64,000 nucleotides of DNA, taken from Streptacidiphilus pinicola (lineage in GTDB: Bacteria; Actinomycetota; Actinomycetes; Streptomycetales; Streptomycetaceae). This document shows, piece by piece, positions 32,080 to 41,022 of this stretch. A program made the translations under genes and the position numbers. The first letter of the stretch is position 1, and each line of letters begins with the position of its first letter. The stretch lies in NCBI RefSeq assembly GCF_003258295.1, contig NZ_QKYN01000074.1, positions 32,260 through 96,259 on the forward strand, written 5' to 3'. A model generated the notes under the pieces. It did not search any database. It worked only from the letters and a program-made list of their open reading frames with translations, and was not told the origin of the DNA.

Positions 32080-32897
32080 GCCCCCGCCGCCTCGTCCGAC
32101 GACACGGCCGTCGTGTAGACGGACTTGCCCAGCCACTGCCCGCCGTCGACGACGAGCACCTCACCGGTGACGTAGCCTGCGCGGTCGCTGAGCAGGAACA
32201 CCGCCGACTCGGCCACCTCCTCCGGCGTCGCGAAGCGCGCCGCCGGGACGCTGGCGAGCACGCGCTGCCGGGCGGCGTCCGTCGGCCACAGCGCCGCCGA
32301 GGCCCCCTCGGTCTCGGTCGGACCGGGGGCGATGCAGTTGACCCGCACCCCGCGCGCGGCCCACTCGACGGCAAGGGTGCGCGACATGGCCAGCACACCC
32401 GCTTTGGCGGCGGCACTGTGCACGGTGCCCGGGTGGCCGTGCCAGGCGTAGCCGGCGATGACGTTCAGCACCGAACCGCGCCGGGCGGGCAGCATGTGGC
32501 GGGCCGCGGCGCGAGTGAGGTGGAAGCTGCCGTTCAGCACGATGTCGATGACGGCCTTCCAGCCGTTGGCCGACAACTCCTCGCCGGGCACCACGAAGTT
32601 GCCCGCCGCGTTGTTGACCAGCAGGTCGAGCCGGCCGTGCCGCGCGGCGACGCCGTCCACGGCGGCGTCGACGGCCGCCACGTCGCGCACGTCGCAGGTC
32701 ACGGCCTCGGCCGTGCCGCCGTCCTGGCCGATCAGTGCGACGGTCTCCGCCAGCGGCTCGGGGCGGCGGCCGAGGACGGCCACGTGCGCGCCGCCGGCGG
32801 CGAGCCGCCGGGCGACCGCGCGGCCGATGCCCGAGCCGCCGCCGGTGACGAGGGCCACCTGTCCGGCGAACTCGTCGGGTTGGGCGTGAGGCGTCAC
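32076..32897 (-). CDS. SDR oxidoreductase, 2,4-dienoyl-CoA reductase-like
   Basis: A 273-residue short-chain dehydrogenase. The cofactor motif is VALVTGGGSGIGRAVARRLA, followed by VTCDVRD and LDLLVNNAAGNFVVPGEELS. The block NGWKAVIDIVLNGSFHLTRA, and an active-site segment without the usual Y-x-x-x-K spacing (GTVHSAAAKAGVLAMSRTLA), are typical of the 2,4-dienoyl-CoA reductase (DECR) subfamily, which reduces unsaturated acyl-CoAs with NADPH. GTG 32897 overlaps the upstream gene by 4 nt and is preceded by GGAGGAG. It sits inside an operon with acyl-CoA synthetase and dehydrogenase genes, matching a beta-oxidation helper role. Confidence 0.85.
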   Translation of the reverse strand: MTPHAQPDEFAGQVALVTGGGSGIGRAVARRLAAGGAHVAVLGRRPEPLAETVALIGQDGGTAEAVTCDVRDVAAVDAAVDGVAARHGRLDLLVNNAAGNFVVPGEELSANGWKAVIDIVLNGSFHLTRAAARHMLPARRGSVLNVIAGYAWHGHPGTVHSAAAKAGVLAMSRTLAVEWAARGVRVNCIAPGPTETEGASAALWPTDAARQRVLASVPAARFATPEEVAESAVFLLSDRAGYVTGEVLVVDGGQWLGKSVYTTAVSSDEAAGA

Positions 32898-35005
32898 TGC
32901 GCTCCTCCTGCTGTCGGGTGTTCGTGGGTGTGGGTCGCGGGGGTGACGATCAGCGCGTCGACGGCGAGGGCGCCGTCCGGCCCGACCCGTAGCGGGTTGA
33001 TCTCCAGCTCGGCACCCCGCGGGAGCCCGGCGACCAGCCGGGAGACCGCCGCGACCGTCGAGGCCAGCGCCTTCTCGTCGACGGGTGCACGCCCGCGCCA
33101 CCCGGCCAGCAGCGGCGCGCAGCGCAGGCCGCGCACCATCGCGAGCGCCTGCTCCGCGTCGACGGGCGCGCACTCGGTCACCGTGTCGCGGTGCAGTTCG
33201 GCGTGGACGCCGCCCGCGCCCACCACGACCAGCGGTCCGAGCTCGGGGTGGTGCCGTCCGCCGACGATCAGCTCCACGACGTCCGGGCGGACGTCCTGTT
33301 CCTCGACCACGTAGCGGCCTTCGCCGAGGCGTGGACGCATCTCGGCGAAGGCCGCGCTCAGGGCGGCGGGGTCCGCGAGGCCGACGCGGACCCCGCCGTG
33401 CTCCGTCTTGTGCTCCAGCCACGCGGCCTTGAGCACATAGGGAGCGGTCAGCGCGGCGGCGGCCGCCGCGAGATCGGCGGCGTCACGCACCTCGCGCAGC
33501 GCGGGGAACGCGACCCCCGCCGCCGCCAGCGCCCCGCGCGCGGCCAGGTAACCGGAAGCGGAGCGCAGTTCGGGGTGCACCGGCACACGCGGGACGGCGC
33601 GCCCGGGGGAGCGGGCCAACCGCAGGGCGTCGGCCAGGGCCCGCGTCGCCGTCTCGACCGTGGCGAACACCGGGACGCCCGCGTCCCGCAGCGCGTCCGC
33701 GGTGGGACCGTCCGGGGCCATGGAGTGCAGCAGCAGCGGCACGCCGGCGGTCTCCGCGTCGGCGGCGAGGTCCTCGGCGACGGCGCGTTCGGCGTCGGCG
33801 AGGGCGGGGCTGTCGACGGCGTAGCTGCCGAAGTAGCCGGTGAGCAGGACCGCGTCGGCCTCACCCGAGCGCAGCAGGGCGGTGGCGGTACGCCGATAGA
33901 CCGTCAGGTCCCGTTCTCCGGCTCCGGCGAGGTCCACCGGGTTGGCCGTCGCTGCTCCGGGCGGCAGCAGTCGGGCCAGCGCGTCGGCCGACTCCGGTCC
34001 GAGGGAAGGGACATGGAGGCCGAGCCGACTCAGGCAGTCGGCGGCGATGGCGCCCTGGCCGCCGCTGTCGCTGAGCACCGCGACGCGCGGTCCGCGCGGC
34101 GGGTGCGTGGCCACGAGGTAACCGGCCAGCGCCACCAGCTCGTTGGGTGTGCGGACGCGCACCGCTCCCGCCGCGCGGCAGACCGCGTCGACGGCCTCGG
34201 CGGGCGGCGTGAGCGCACCGGTGTGGGAACGCGCGGCGCGCCCGCCCGCCTCGCTGTCGCCGACGGTCAGCAGCAGCACCGGCTTGCCCGCCGCGCGCAG
34301 GGCGCGCACCGCGGCGAAGACGCGGGCGGCGTCGCGGAAACCCTCCAGATAGAGGGCGACCGCGCGGGTCCGCGCGTGGTCGGTCAGGTCCTCCAGCAAC
34401 TCGCCCGCCGTCACGTCCACCTGGGCGCCGACGGAGACGAAGCGGGAGATCCCGAGCCCGGAACGTTCGGCGAGGGCGGCGATCTCGGTGCCGACCTGGC
34501 CGCTCTGCGAGACGACGGCGAGCGCACCGGGCCGGAAGCCACCCCAGGCCAGTTGCAGCCGGGTCGCGGTGTCGACCAGCCCGAGGCTGGTCGGCCCGAT
34601 CAGCCGCGCCCCGGCGGCGGCGACGCGCGCGGCGAGGGCCGCCGGGTCCTCCAGATCCGCCGTGATCACCAACAGCCCCCGGGCGCCCGCGGCGAGCGCC
34701 TCGTCGACCACGCCCGGCACCTGCGCCGCCGGCACGCAGACGGCGACCAGCTCCGGCGCCTCGCCCAGCTCGCCGAGCCGGGCCACCGCCCGCACGCCGA
34801 GGACCTCGCCGCCGCCCCGGTTGACGAGATGGACCCGGCGCCGCCCCCGTCCCTCCAGCGCGCCCCGCGCCAGCCAGTAGCCCCATTTGGCAGGGTTCTC
34901 CGACGCCCCCACGACGGCGACGGACGCGGGATCACGGAACACGTCGAGCCCGTCCGGACCGGCGGCGCCGTCGGGATCGACGTCCGGGCTGTCGGTGGCG
35001 TACAC
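32894..35005 (-). CDS. NDP-forming acyl-CoA synthetase (acetate-CoA ligase family)
   Basis: A 703-residue single-chain acyl-CoA synthetase of the ADP-forming type. The CoA-binding Rossmann domain is at the N-terminus (ASVAVVGASENPAKWGYWLA), then succinyl-CoA-ligase-like domains with the phospho-histidine in GGRAARSHTGALTPPAEAVD near residue 265, then a C-terminal ATP-grasp domain (YVLKAAWLEHKTEHGGVRVG, ELEINPLRVGPDG). It activates a carboxylate to its CoA ester through acyl-phosphate and phospho-His. The acid is unknown. GTG 35005 has GGAGG 8 nt upstream. It starts the coupled part of the operon (4-nt overlaps with the two following genes). Confidence 0.87.
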   Translation of the reverse strand: MYATDSPDVDPDGAAGPDGLDVFRDPASVAVVGASENPAKWGYWLARGALEGRGRRRVHLVNRGGGEVLGVRAVARLGELGEAPELVAVCVPAAQVPGVVDEALAAGARGLLVITADLEDPAALAARVAAAGARLIGPTSLGLVDTATRLQLAWGGFRPGALAVVSQSGQVGTEIAALAERSGLGISRFVSVGAQVDVTAGELLEDLTDHARTRAVALYLEGFRDAARVFAAVRALRAAGKPVLLLTVGDSEAGGRAARSHTGALTPPAEAVDAVCRAAGAVRVRTPNELVALAGYLVATHPPRGPRVAVLSDSGGQGAIAADCLSRLGLHVPSLGPESADALARLLPPGAATANPVDLAGAGERDLTVYRRTATALLRSGEADAVLLTGYFGSYAVDSPALADAERAVAEDLAADAETAGVPLLLHSMAPDGPTADALRDAGVPVFATVETATRALADALRLARSPGRAVPRVPVHPELRSASGYLAARGALAAAGVAFPALREVRDAADLAAAAAALTAPYVLKAAWLEHKTEHGGVRVGLADPAALSAAFAEMRPRLGEGRYVVEEQDVRPDVVELIVGGRHHPELGPLVVVGAGGVHAELHRDTVTECAPVDAEQALAMVRGLRCAPLLAGWRGRAPVDEKALASTVAAVSRLVAGLPRGAELEINPLRVGPDGALAVDALIVTPATHTHEHPTAGGAQ

Positions 35006-35125
35006 GGTGGTGACCTCCGGGTGGAGAAGGGAAGGAAACGGGGGCCCGCCCGAGCGCCACCCCGGACCGGGCCGGCTGCGGCTTCGCCGCGCGCTCGGTG
35101 ATGGGGACCCGCCAGGGGCGGTGGG

Positions 35126-36724
35126 TCAGCCCTGCTGCGCGGCGGCCGGGACTTCGCGGGGGTGGTCGGGGGTCTCGCCCGTGCGTCGGAGCCGGCGGTG
35201 GCCGATCAGGGCGAAGCCCGCGCCGAGCAGGATCAGCAGCGCCAGCGGGACGACCTGGCTGAGCGTGTAGCCGAGGCGCTGGCCCGCGAAGCCCGCAGGC
35301 AACGACGCGTCGGCGTCGCCGCTCGTGCCGAACCAGTCGACGCCGAAGCCGGGCCAGACCAGCACGACGACCGTGAACGCCACCAGGCCCGTGGTGATCC
35401 AGGTGACCACCCGCACGCCCGCCGCTCCGCCGGGCACCCGGTACGGGCGCACCGTCTCCGGCTGCTTGCGCCGCAGCACCGACAGCGCCGGGAAGGTGAC
35501 GACGTAGGAGATGAAGGTCGTGGAGATCGCGAGGCCCAGGCCCGCGCTGAAGTACTTCGCCACGTCGCCGCTGGTCAGTTGCAGCGCGGCGACCATGACC
35601 AGGCTGGCGACGACGCCGGAGAGCATGTTGACTCGGACCGGCGTGCCGAAGCGCGGTGAGATCTTCCCCAACCAGGCGGGCCCGCCGCCGTCCGCGCAGG
35701 CGACGGCCTGGCCGCGGTCGCCGCCCATGGCCCAGGTGACGCCGCTGGTCAGCAGCGCGACGATGAGGCCGACGGCGGCCAGCTTGCCGAGCACGGCGCC
35801 CGCGCCGGTCAGCGTCACCGTGCCGTCGGTGGCGACGGAGCCGCCGTAGACCGTGAACACGGACTTGCAGGCGTCGATGAAGCCGCCGAGGTTGCTGACC
35901 TGCTTGGCCGGCACGACCAGCAGGATGCCGAGGATCGGCGCGCCGTAGAGGAAGACGGTGGCGATGCCGGAGCGCAGCACCGAGAACGGGACGTCCCGGC
36001 GCGGATCCTCCATCTCCTCGGCGGCGGTGGAGGGGAGTTCGAAGCCGACGTAGTTGAAGATCAGGAACGGCACCAGGCTGATGAACCCGGCGTAGGTCGG
36101 CACGGCGTCGCTCGCTTGGAGTGGGGTGACGCCCTTGCGCACGGCGTGGATGACGACCGAGACGGTGAAGAAGGTCAGCAGCAGGATGCGCAGCGCCGCG
36201 CCGATCGTCGGGATCCACTTGCCCACGCGCAGCGACAGCAGCACCGCCCCGGTGCCGGCCCAGACGAAGATCAGCCCGGCCGCGTAGAGCCAGAACCCGT
36301 GCAGCGGGTGGAAGAACTTCTGGAACGTCGTCAGGGACAGGACGCAGAGGGTGCCGCCGACCCAGAGCGGGTTGGAGGCCCAGTACAGCACCTGGTTGAC
36401 GGCGGCGACGGTGCGGCCGAAGGCCAGCTTGGTCCAGATGTAAGGGCCGCCCTCCAGCGGGAAGGCCGAGCCGAGCTCGGCCACCAGCAGACCGTAGGGG
36501 AGGAAGAACACCACGCCCAGGATCGCCAGCCAGGTGAGCCCCTGGAGGCCGCTGGCGGCGACGGACCCGATGGTGTCGAGTCCGACGAGCGTGCAGATCA
36601 GGAAGAAGAAGACGTCGACCCGGCGCAGGCTCTTGCGCAGCAGTCGGCGTTGACTGCTCCAGTCGCCGGAGGCGTCCGGATCGGGGGAGTTCTGCTCGTG
36701 AGGGGATCTTGCCGCCAGGTCCAT
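35126..36724 (-). CDS. APC family amino acid/amine permease
   Basis: A 532-residue polytopic protein with about 12 hydrophobic helices. The APC signature in helix 1 is VFFFLICTLVGLDTIGSVAA, the next conserved loop is VAELGSAFPLEGGPYIWTKL, and helix 6 reads FLIFNYVGFELPSTAAEEME. It imports an amino acid or related amine, driven by an ion gradient or by exchange. ATG 36724 has GAGGAG 6 nt upstream. It is the first gene of the leftward operon and is divergent from a TetR gene; an ACTG-N10-CAGT element lies between them. Confidence 0.88.
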   Translation of the reverse strand: MDLAARSPHEQNSPDPDASGDWSSQRRLLRKSLRRVDVFFFLICTLVGLDTIGSVAASGLQGLTWLAILGVVFFLPYGLLVAELGSAFPLEGGPYIWTKLAFGRTVAAVNQVLYWASNPLWVGGTLCVLSLTTFQKFFHPLHGFWLYAAGLIFVWAGTGAVLLSLRVGKWIPTIGAALRILLLTFFTVSVVIHAVRKGVTPLQASDAVPTYAGFISLVPFLIFNYVGFELPSTAAEEMEDPRRDVPFSVLRSGIATVFLYGAPILGILLVVPAKQVSNLGGFIDACKSVFTVYGGSVATDGTVTLTGAGAVLGKLAAVGLIVALLTSGVTWAMGGDRGQAVACADGGGPAWLGKISPRFGTPVRVNMLSGVVASLVMVAALQLTSGDVAKYFSAGLGLAISTTFISYVVTFPALSVLRRKQPETVRPYRVPGGAAGVRVVTWITTGLVAFTVVVLVWPGFGVDWFGTSGDADASLPAGFAGQRLGYTLSQVVPLALLILLGAGFALIGHRRLRRTGETPDHPREVPAAAQQG

Positions 36725-36744
36725 CGTTGGCTCCTCGGGCGCTC

Positions 36745-36767
36745 TACTGACTGACGGTGCAGTTAGT
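36745..36767. promoter_or_regulatory. Operator candidate A (ACTG-N10-CAGT) between permease and tetR
   Basis: TACTG (36745-36749), ten bases and CAGTTA (36760-36765). An overlapping alternative reading is ACTGACTG-N6-CAGTTAGT (36746-36767). The TACTG-N10-CAGT pattern recurs at 37543-37564 in front of the amino-acid dehydrogenase gene, which suggests that the TetR between them binds both. Confidence 0.6.
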
Positions 36768-36869
36768 TCGGTAAGCGTGGCGGGGGCCGGGCGGGGTGTC
36801 AATGGGTCGGACGAAGGCTTTCCGGATCGGTCGGGTGGCGGCGTGCCGAAGTTGCCCTACGCTCCCTCC

Positions 36870-37493
36870 ATGACCCGCAGTCGCAAGGACGCCAGCCTCC
36901 GCCGCGAAGAGATCCTTCGCGCCACCACCGCGCTGATCGAGAAGGAGGGCATCCAGGCCCTGCGGATCTCGGACGTGGCGCAGTCCCTGCAGGTCAGCCC
37001 GGCGCTCGTGGTCTACCACTTCCGCACCAAGGAGGAGCTGATCGCGGAGGCCTTCACCTGGGCCGCGCAGCGCGACCTCGACCGGCTGGAGAAGCTCACC
37101 GCGGCCGCGCCCAGCGCGGTCGGGCGGCTCGGCACCGCGCTCGCCTGGTATGCGCCGACCGGCCAGGCCAAGGGCTGGAAGCTGTGGATCGAGGGGTGGG
37201 CGGCCGCTCTCCGGGAGCCCACGCTGCGCCAGGTGGGCCGCGAGGTGGACCTGCGCTGGAAGGAGTCGCTCACCGCGGTGATCCAGGACGGGGTGGGGAC
37301 GGGCGAGTTCACCTGCGCGGACGCGCGCGGCGCGGCCTGGCGGATCACCGCCGTGCTGGACGGGCTGGCCGTCCAGGCGCTGGTGCACCAGGGCGTGCAG
37401 AGCAGGGAGCGGATGGACGAGTGGGCACGCCAGATCGTCGGCCGCGAGGTGGGCGTCGACCCGGCCGTGCTGGAGCGCCCGGCCGGGGCGTGA
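36870..37493 (+). CDS. TetR family regulator (BetI-like)
   Basis: A 207-residue TetR protein. The HTH covers about residues 8-55 (RREEILRATTALIEKEGIQA, ISDVAQSLQVSPALVVYHFR, TKEELI). The C-terminal part has the W-x(3-4)-W pattern seen in BetI-like regulators (GWKLWIEGWAAALREPTLRQ). TACGCT (36858-36863) is 6 nt before the ATG, a leaderless start. Its position between the leftward permease operon and the rightward dehydrogenase gene, which share an operator-like element, makes it the probable regulator of both. Confidence 0.88.
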   Translation: MTRSRKDASLRREEILRATTALIEKEGIQALRISDVAQSLQVSPALVVYHFRTKEELIAEAFTWAAQRDLDRLEKLTAAAPSAVGRLGTALAWYAPTGQAKGWKLWIEGWAAALREPTLRQVGREVDLRWKESLTAVIQDGVGTGEFTCADARGAAWRITAVLDGLAVQALVHQGVQSRERMDEWARQIVGREVGVDPAVLERPAGA

Positions 37494-37542
37494 GAGGGCG
37501 CTGGCGGAGGCGTTGCCGGGGGCGTTGACGGGTCCTGGTCTG

Positions 37543-37564
37543 TTACTGCATGGTGATTCAGTAA
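37543..37564. promoter_or_regulatory. Operator candidate B (TTACTG-N10-CAGTAA) before the amino-acid dehydrogenase gene
   Basis: TTACTG (37543-37548) and CAGTAA (37559-37564) are perfect 6-bp inverted arms around 10 nt. The arms and spacing match operator candidate A at 36745. Confidence 0.6.
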
Positions 37565-37592
37565 AGTCACCGGACCACGACGGGATGCCGCC

Positions 37593-38816
37593 ATGACCAC
37601 CTCCGCTGTCGCCCCTTCCGTCACCGCCGCCGGCGCGGCCCCCGCGCCCCGGCTGCAGGTCGTCTGGACCGATCCGGTCACCGGCCGCAACGGCTACGTC
37701 GTCATCGACCGTTTGATCCGCGGCGTGGCCAGCGGCGGGCTGCGGATGCGGGCCGGCTGCACCCTCGACGAGGTGCGCGGACTGGCCGCGGGCATGACCC
37801 GCAAGGAGGCCCTGCACTACGACCCGGCCAACCGCTACGTCCCGCTGGGTGGCGCCAAGGGCGGCATCGACTGCAGCCCGGACGACCCGGACGCCCGCGG
37901 CATGCTGGCCCGCTTCCTCGACGGCGTGCGCTGCGTACTGGAACGCCACTGGACCACCGGCGAGGACCTGGGCCTGCGGCAGGACACCATCGACGGGGTG
38001 ATCGCCGAACTCGGCCTGGACAGTTCGATCCAGGCGATCTACCCGCTGCTCGACGACGAGGAGAAGGCGCGCCGCCGCCTGGCCGACGCCTTCGCGATCG
38101 AGGTCGACGGCGTCGCGCTGCCGGAGCTGGTCGGCGGCCTGGGCGTCGCGGAGGCGGCGCTGACCGCGCTGGACCACGACGGCCTCGCGCCCGGCTCGGC
38201 CCGCGCCGTCGTCCAGGGCTTCGGCTCGATGGGCGGCGCGACGGCGCGCTACCTCGCCCGGGCCGGCGTCAGGATCGTCGGGATCGCCGACGCGCGCGGC
38301 CTGGTGGTCAACGAGGCCGGGCTCGACGTCGAGCGCCTGCTGCGCACCCGCGATCCGCTCGGCGGCCTGGACCGCAGCCAACTGAGTTCGCAGGACCGGC
38401 AGTTGCCGTCGGATGCATGGCTGGACGTGGACTGCGAGATCCTGGTCCCCGCGGCCGTCTCCTACTGCATCGGCGCCGAGGACCAGGCCCGGATCACGGC
38501 CCGCTACGTCGTCGAGGCCGCCAACATGCCGACGCTGCCGGAGGCGGAGGCGGCGCTGGCCGCCCGCGACGTCCGGGTGATTCCCGACTTCGTGGCCAAC
38601 TCGGCCACCAACGCCTGGTGGTGGTGGACCCTCTTCGGCGATGTCGAGGCCGACGCCGGCCAGGCCGAGGCCAAGGTGCGCTCCTCCATGCGGAGCATCG
38701 TCACCGACCTGCTGACCGAGGCGGACCGCTCCGGCATGACGCCGCGTCAGGCGGCGCTGCGCGTGGTCGAGCGCAAGAGCGAGGAGATCAGCCTTCGTTT
38801 CTGTGAGGAGTCTTGA
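37593..38816 (+). CDS. Glu/Leu/Phe/Val (ELFV) dehydrogenase family protein
   Basis: A 407-residue amino-acid dehydrogenase. The substrate domain has VASGGLRMRAGCTLDEVRGL, then MTRKEALHYDPANRYVPLGG running into AKGGID (the catalytic lysine motif), and TTGEDLGLRQD. The NAD domain has RAVVQGFGSMGGATARYLAR (G-F-G-S-M-G), and VVEAANMPTLPEAEAALAAR and VANSATNAWWWW complete the family pattern. It should oxidatively deaminate an L-amino acid to a 2-oxo acid with NAD(P)+. The preferred amino acid cannot be read from sequence. Operator B lies 28-50 nt upstream, linking it to the neighbouring TetR and permease operon. Confidence 0.87.
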   Translation: MTTSAVAPSVTAAGAAPAPRLQVVWTDPVTGRNGYVVIDRLIRGVASGGLRMRAGCTLDEVRGLAAGMTRKEALHYDPANRYVPLGGAKGGIDCSPDDPDARGMLARFLDGVRCVLERHWTTGEDLGLRQDTIDGVIAELGLDSSIQAIYPLLDDEEKARRRLADAFAIEVDGVALPELVGGLGVAEAALTALDHDGLAPGSARAVVQGFGSMGGATARYLARAGVRIVGIADARGLVVNEAGLDVERLLRTRDPLGGLDRSQLSSQDRQLPSDAWLDVDCEILVPAAVSYCIGAEDQARITARYVVEAANMPTLPEAEAALAARDVRVIPDFVANSATNAWWWWTLFGDVEADAGQAEAKVRSSMRSIVTDLLTEADRSGMTPRQAALRVVERKSEEISLRFCEES

Positions 38817-38860
38817 CGGCTTGAATGCCCACTCACTACGGTGCGCGCTGGGGCGTTAGT

Positions 38861-38876
38861 TAGGAAACTTTCCTTA
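38861..38876. promoter_or_regulatory. Palindromic operator candidate upstream of the GH8 gene
   Basis: TAGGAAACTTTCCTTA contains AGGAAA-C-TTTCCT, a perfect inverted repeat, 22 nt before the GTG of the secreted GH8 gene. From memory, similar TTAGGAAA...TTTCCTAA elements occur in front of secreted glycan-degrading genes in Streptomyces. I do not name the regulator. Confidence 0.55.
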
Positions 38877-38898
38877 CGAGAGAGGGAGAGAAAACCCC

Positions 38899-40974
38899 GT
38901 GAGAGAGCGCATCGCGCACGCTTGGCTAAGGCGCAGTGTGGGGGTGGGGGTGGCGCTGTCCACCCTGACCACCGGTGTGGTGGCCTTCGCCGCCGCCGTG
39001 CCGGCCCAGGCCGCGTCCCCCACACACGCGTTCCCGTCGCACCAGACCTACCAGGTCGGCGTCATGCCGTCCGCCTCCGAGGCGACGCGTGACGCCGCCG
39101 TGGAGAAGCAGTACGACTCGTGGAAGGCCAACTACCTCGTCCACGGGTGCGCGAGCAACGAGTACTACGTCTCCACCAAGGGCGACGGCGACGCGACCAA
39201 CAACGGTCCGGTCTCCGAGGGCCAGGGCTACGGCATGAACATCGTGCCGCTGATGGCCGGTTACGACGCCAACGCGCAGACCGAGTTCAACGGTCTGTGG
39301 CAGCTGGTCAAGGACCACGAGGACCAGTACGGCCTGATGCAGTGGCAGTTGGACGGCAAGTCCTGCAACTACTACAGCGGCGGCACCCCCGACGGAGCCA
39401 CCGACGGCGACCTGGACATCGGCTACGGCCTGATCCTGGCCGACCAGCAGTGGGGCGGCTACAGCAGCGACGCCAAGACGTGGCTGACCAACTTCTGGAA
39501 CCACGACGTGGCTCCGGACGGCCACCTCAAGTGCGAGGACGACGGACCGAACACCGACACCCGGCCGTCCGACCACATGATCGACCACCTGCGGGCCTTC
39601 GCCGCCTACGACACCTCGCACGACTGGAACAAGGTCGTCCAGCGCACCGAGGCCGTCGACTCCTCGCTGGTGAGCACCTACTCCTCGTCCTACGGCCTGC
39701 TCTCCGACTTCGTCGTCGGGGCCAACGGCTCCAGCCCCGCGCCGGCGCCCGCCAACTACCAGGAGAACCAGCCGGACAACATCGTCGGCTACAACTCCAT
39801 CCGGGTGCCGTGGCACATGGGCACCGACGCGCTCCTGAACGGCGCCACCACCTCGGCCTTCGAGCTGAGCGAGGCGCAGAAGTGGTCGGCCTGCGCCAAG
39901 AAGGTCTCGGGCGACAACCCGGCCAACGTCTATCCGCACCTGAACCTCAACTGCACCGGCTACAACACCTCCGACGTCGCGGAGGAGGCGGGCGACTCGA
40001 TCGGTCCGTCCGCGATGGCCGCCGGCGACCAGGCGTGGACCGACAAGATCTGGAACTTCCTCCAGACCAACCCCTACGGTGACGGCTACTACGGCGAGAC
40101 GATCAAGACCCTGGTCATGATCGTCATGGCCGGCGACTACTGGAGCCCGGCGGCGAGCAGTGCGCCCGCCAACGACTTCTCCGTCTCCGACACGCCCGCC
40201 ACGGCGTCGGTCGTCGCGGGCGCCTCGGCCACCGCGACCGTCTCCACCGCCGTCACCTCCGGCTCCGCGGAGAGCGTCACGCTGGCCGCCGCCGGTCTGC
40301 CGAGCGGCGCCACGGCCGCGTTCAGCCCGGCGTCGGTCACGGCCGGCGGCAGCAGCACCCTGACCGTCACCACGGCGGCCACCACCCCGGCCGGCAGCTA
40401 CCCGGTCACCGTCACCGGGAGCGCGGCCTCCGGCTCGCACACGGCCACGTTCACCGTGACCGTGACCGCGTCGGGCGGCAGCTGCACCCCCGCGCAGCTG
40501 CTCACCAACCCGGGCTTCGAATCCGGCGCGACGGGCTGGACCCAGTCCTCCACGCTCGGTTTCACCCCGATCACCACGGCCACCAGCGCCGAGCCGGCGC
40601 ACTCGGGCAGCTACATCGCCTGGTTCAACGGCAACGCCACCAAGGACACCGACACGATCGCCCAGTCGGTGACCATCCCCTCCGGCTGTGCGGCCACGCT
40701 GACCTACTGGCTGCACGTCGACAGCACCGAGAACACCACCACCGCCAAGCCGGACACCTTCACCGTGCAGGTGCTGAACTCCGGCGGCACGGTGCTGGGC
40801 ACCGTCGGCTCCTTCTCCAACCTGAACGCGGCGAGCGGCTACACCCAGCAGACCGCGAACCTGTCCAGCTGGGCCGGGCAGACGGTGACGCTCAAGTACA
40901 TCGGCTCCGAGACCGACACCAGCGGCGGGACGACGGACTTCGTCATCGACGACCTGGCGCTGAACACCCAGTGA
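38899..40974 (+). CDS. Secreted GH8 family glycoside hydrolase with Ig-like and C-terminal binding modules
   Basis: A 691-residue Sec-exported enzyme. The signal peptide covers residues 1-38 (basic start RERIAHAWLRRS, hydrophobic core, AQA cleavage site). The GH8 domain spans about 40-415: SEGQGYGMNIVPLMAGYDAN has the catalytic glutamate near 107, ATDGDLDIGYGLILADQQWG the conserved acids near 169-173, and NSIRVPWHMGTDALLNG follows. GH8 enzymes invert beta-1,4 links in cellulose, chitosan, xylan or mixed glucan. An Ig-like linker module (about 420-525) and a jelly-roll-like module (about 530-690, LLTNPGFESGATGWTQSS) follow. The palindrome at 38861-38876 probably controls it. Confidence 0.88.
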   Translation: MRERIAHAWLRRSVGVGVALSTLTTGVVAFAAAVPAQAASPTHAFPSHQTYQVGVMPSASEATRDAAVEKQYDSWKANYLVHGCASNEYYVSTKGDGDATNNGPVSEGQGYGMNIVPLMAGYDANAQTEFNGLWQLVKDHEDQYGLMQWQLDGKSCNYYSGGTPDGATDGDLDIGYGLILADQQWGGYSSDAKTWLTNFWNHDVAPDGHLKCEDDGPNTDTRPSDHMIDHLRAFAAYDTSHDWNKVVQRTEAVDSSLVSTYSSSYGLLSDFVVGANGSSPAPAPANYQENQPDNIVGYNSIRVPWHMGTDALLNGATTSAFELSEAQKWSACAKKVSGDNPANVYPHLNLNCTGYNTSDVAEEAGDSIGPSAMAAGDQAWTDKIWNFLQTNPYGDGYYGETIKTLVMIVMAGDYWSPAASSAPANDFSVSDTPATASVVAGASATATVSTAVTSGSAESVTLAAAGLPSGATAAFSPASVTAGGSSTLTVTTAATTPAGSYPVTVTGSAASGSHTATFTVTVTASGGSCTPAQLLTNPGFESGATGWTQSSTLGFTPITTATSAEPAHSGSYIAWFNGNATKDTDTIAQSVTIPSGCAATLTYWLHVDSTENTTTAKPDTFTVQVLNSGGTVLGTVGSFSNLNAASGYTQQTANLSSWAGQTVTLKYIGSETDTSGGTTDFVIDDLALNTQ

Positions 40975-40980
40975 GGCGTC

Positions 40981-41000
40981 CCTCGCCGGGCACGGCGAGG
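40981..41000. terminator. Hairpin after the GH8 gene
   Basis: CCTCGCCG-GGCA-CGGCGAGG is a perfect 8-bp stem starting 7 nt after the stop codon. Confidence 0.6.
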
Positions 41001-41022
41001 TAACCCTCGGACAACAGGGTGC

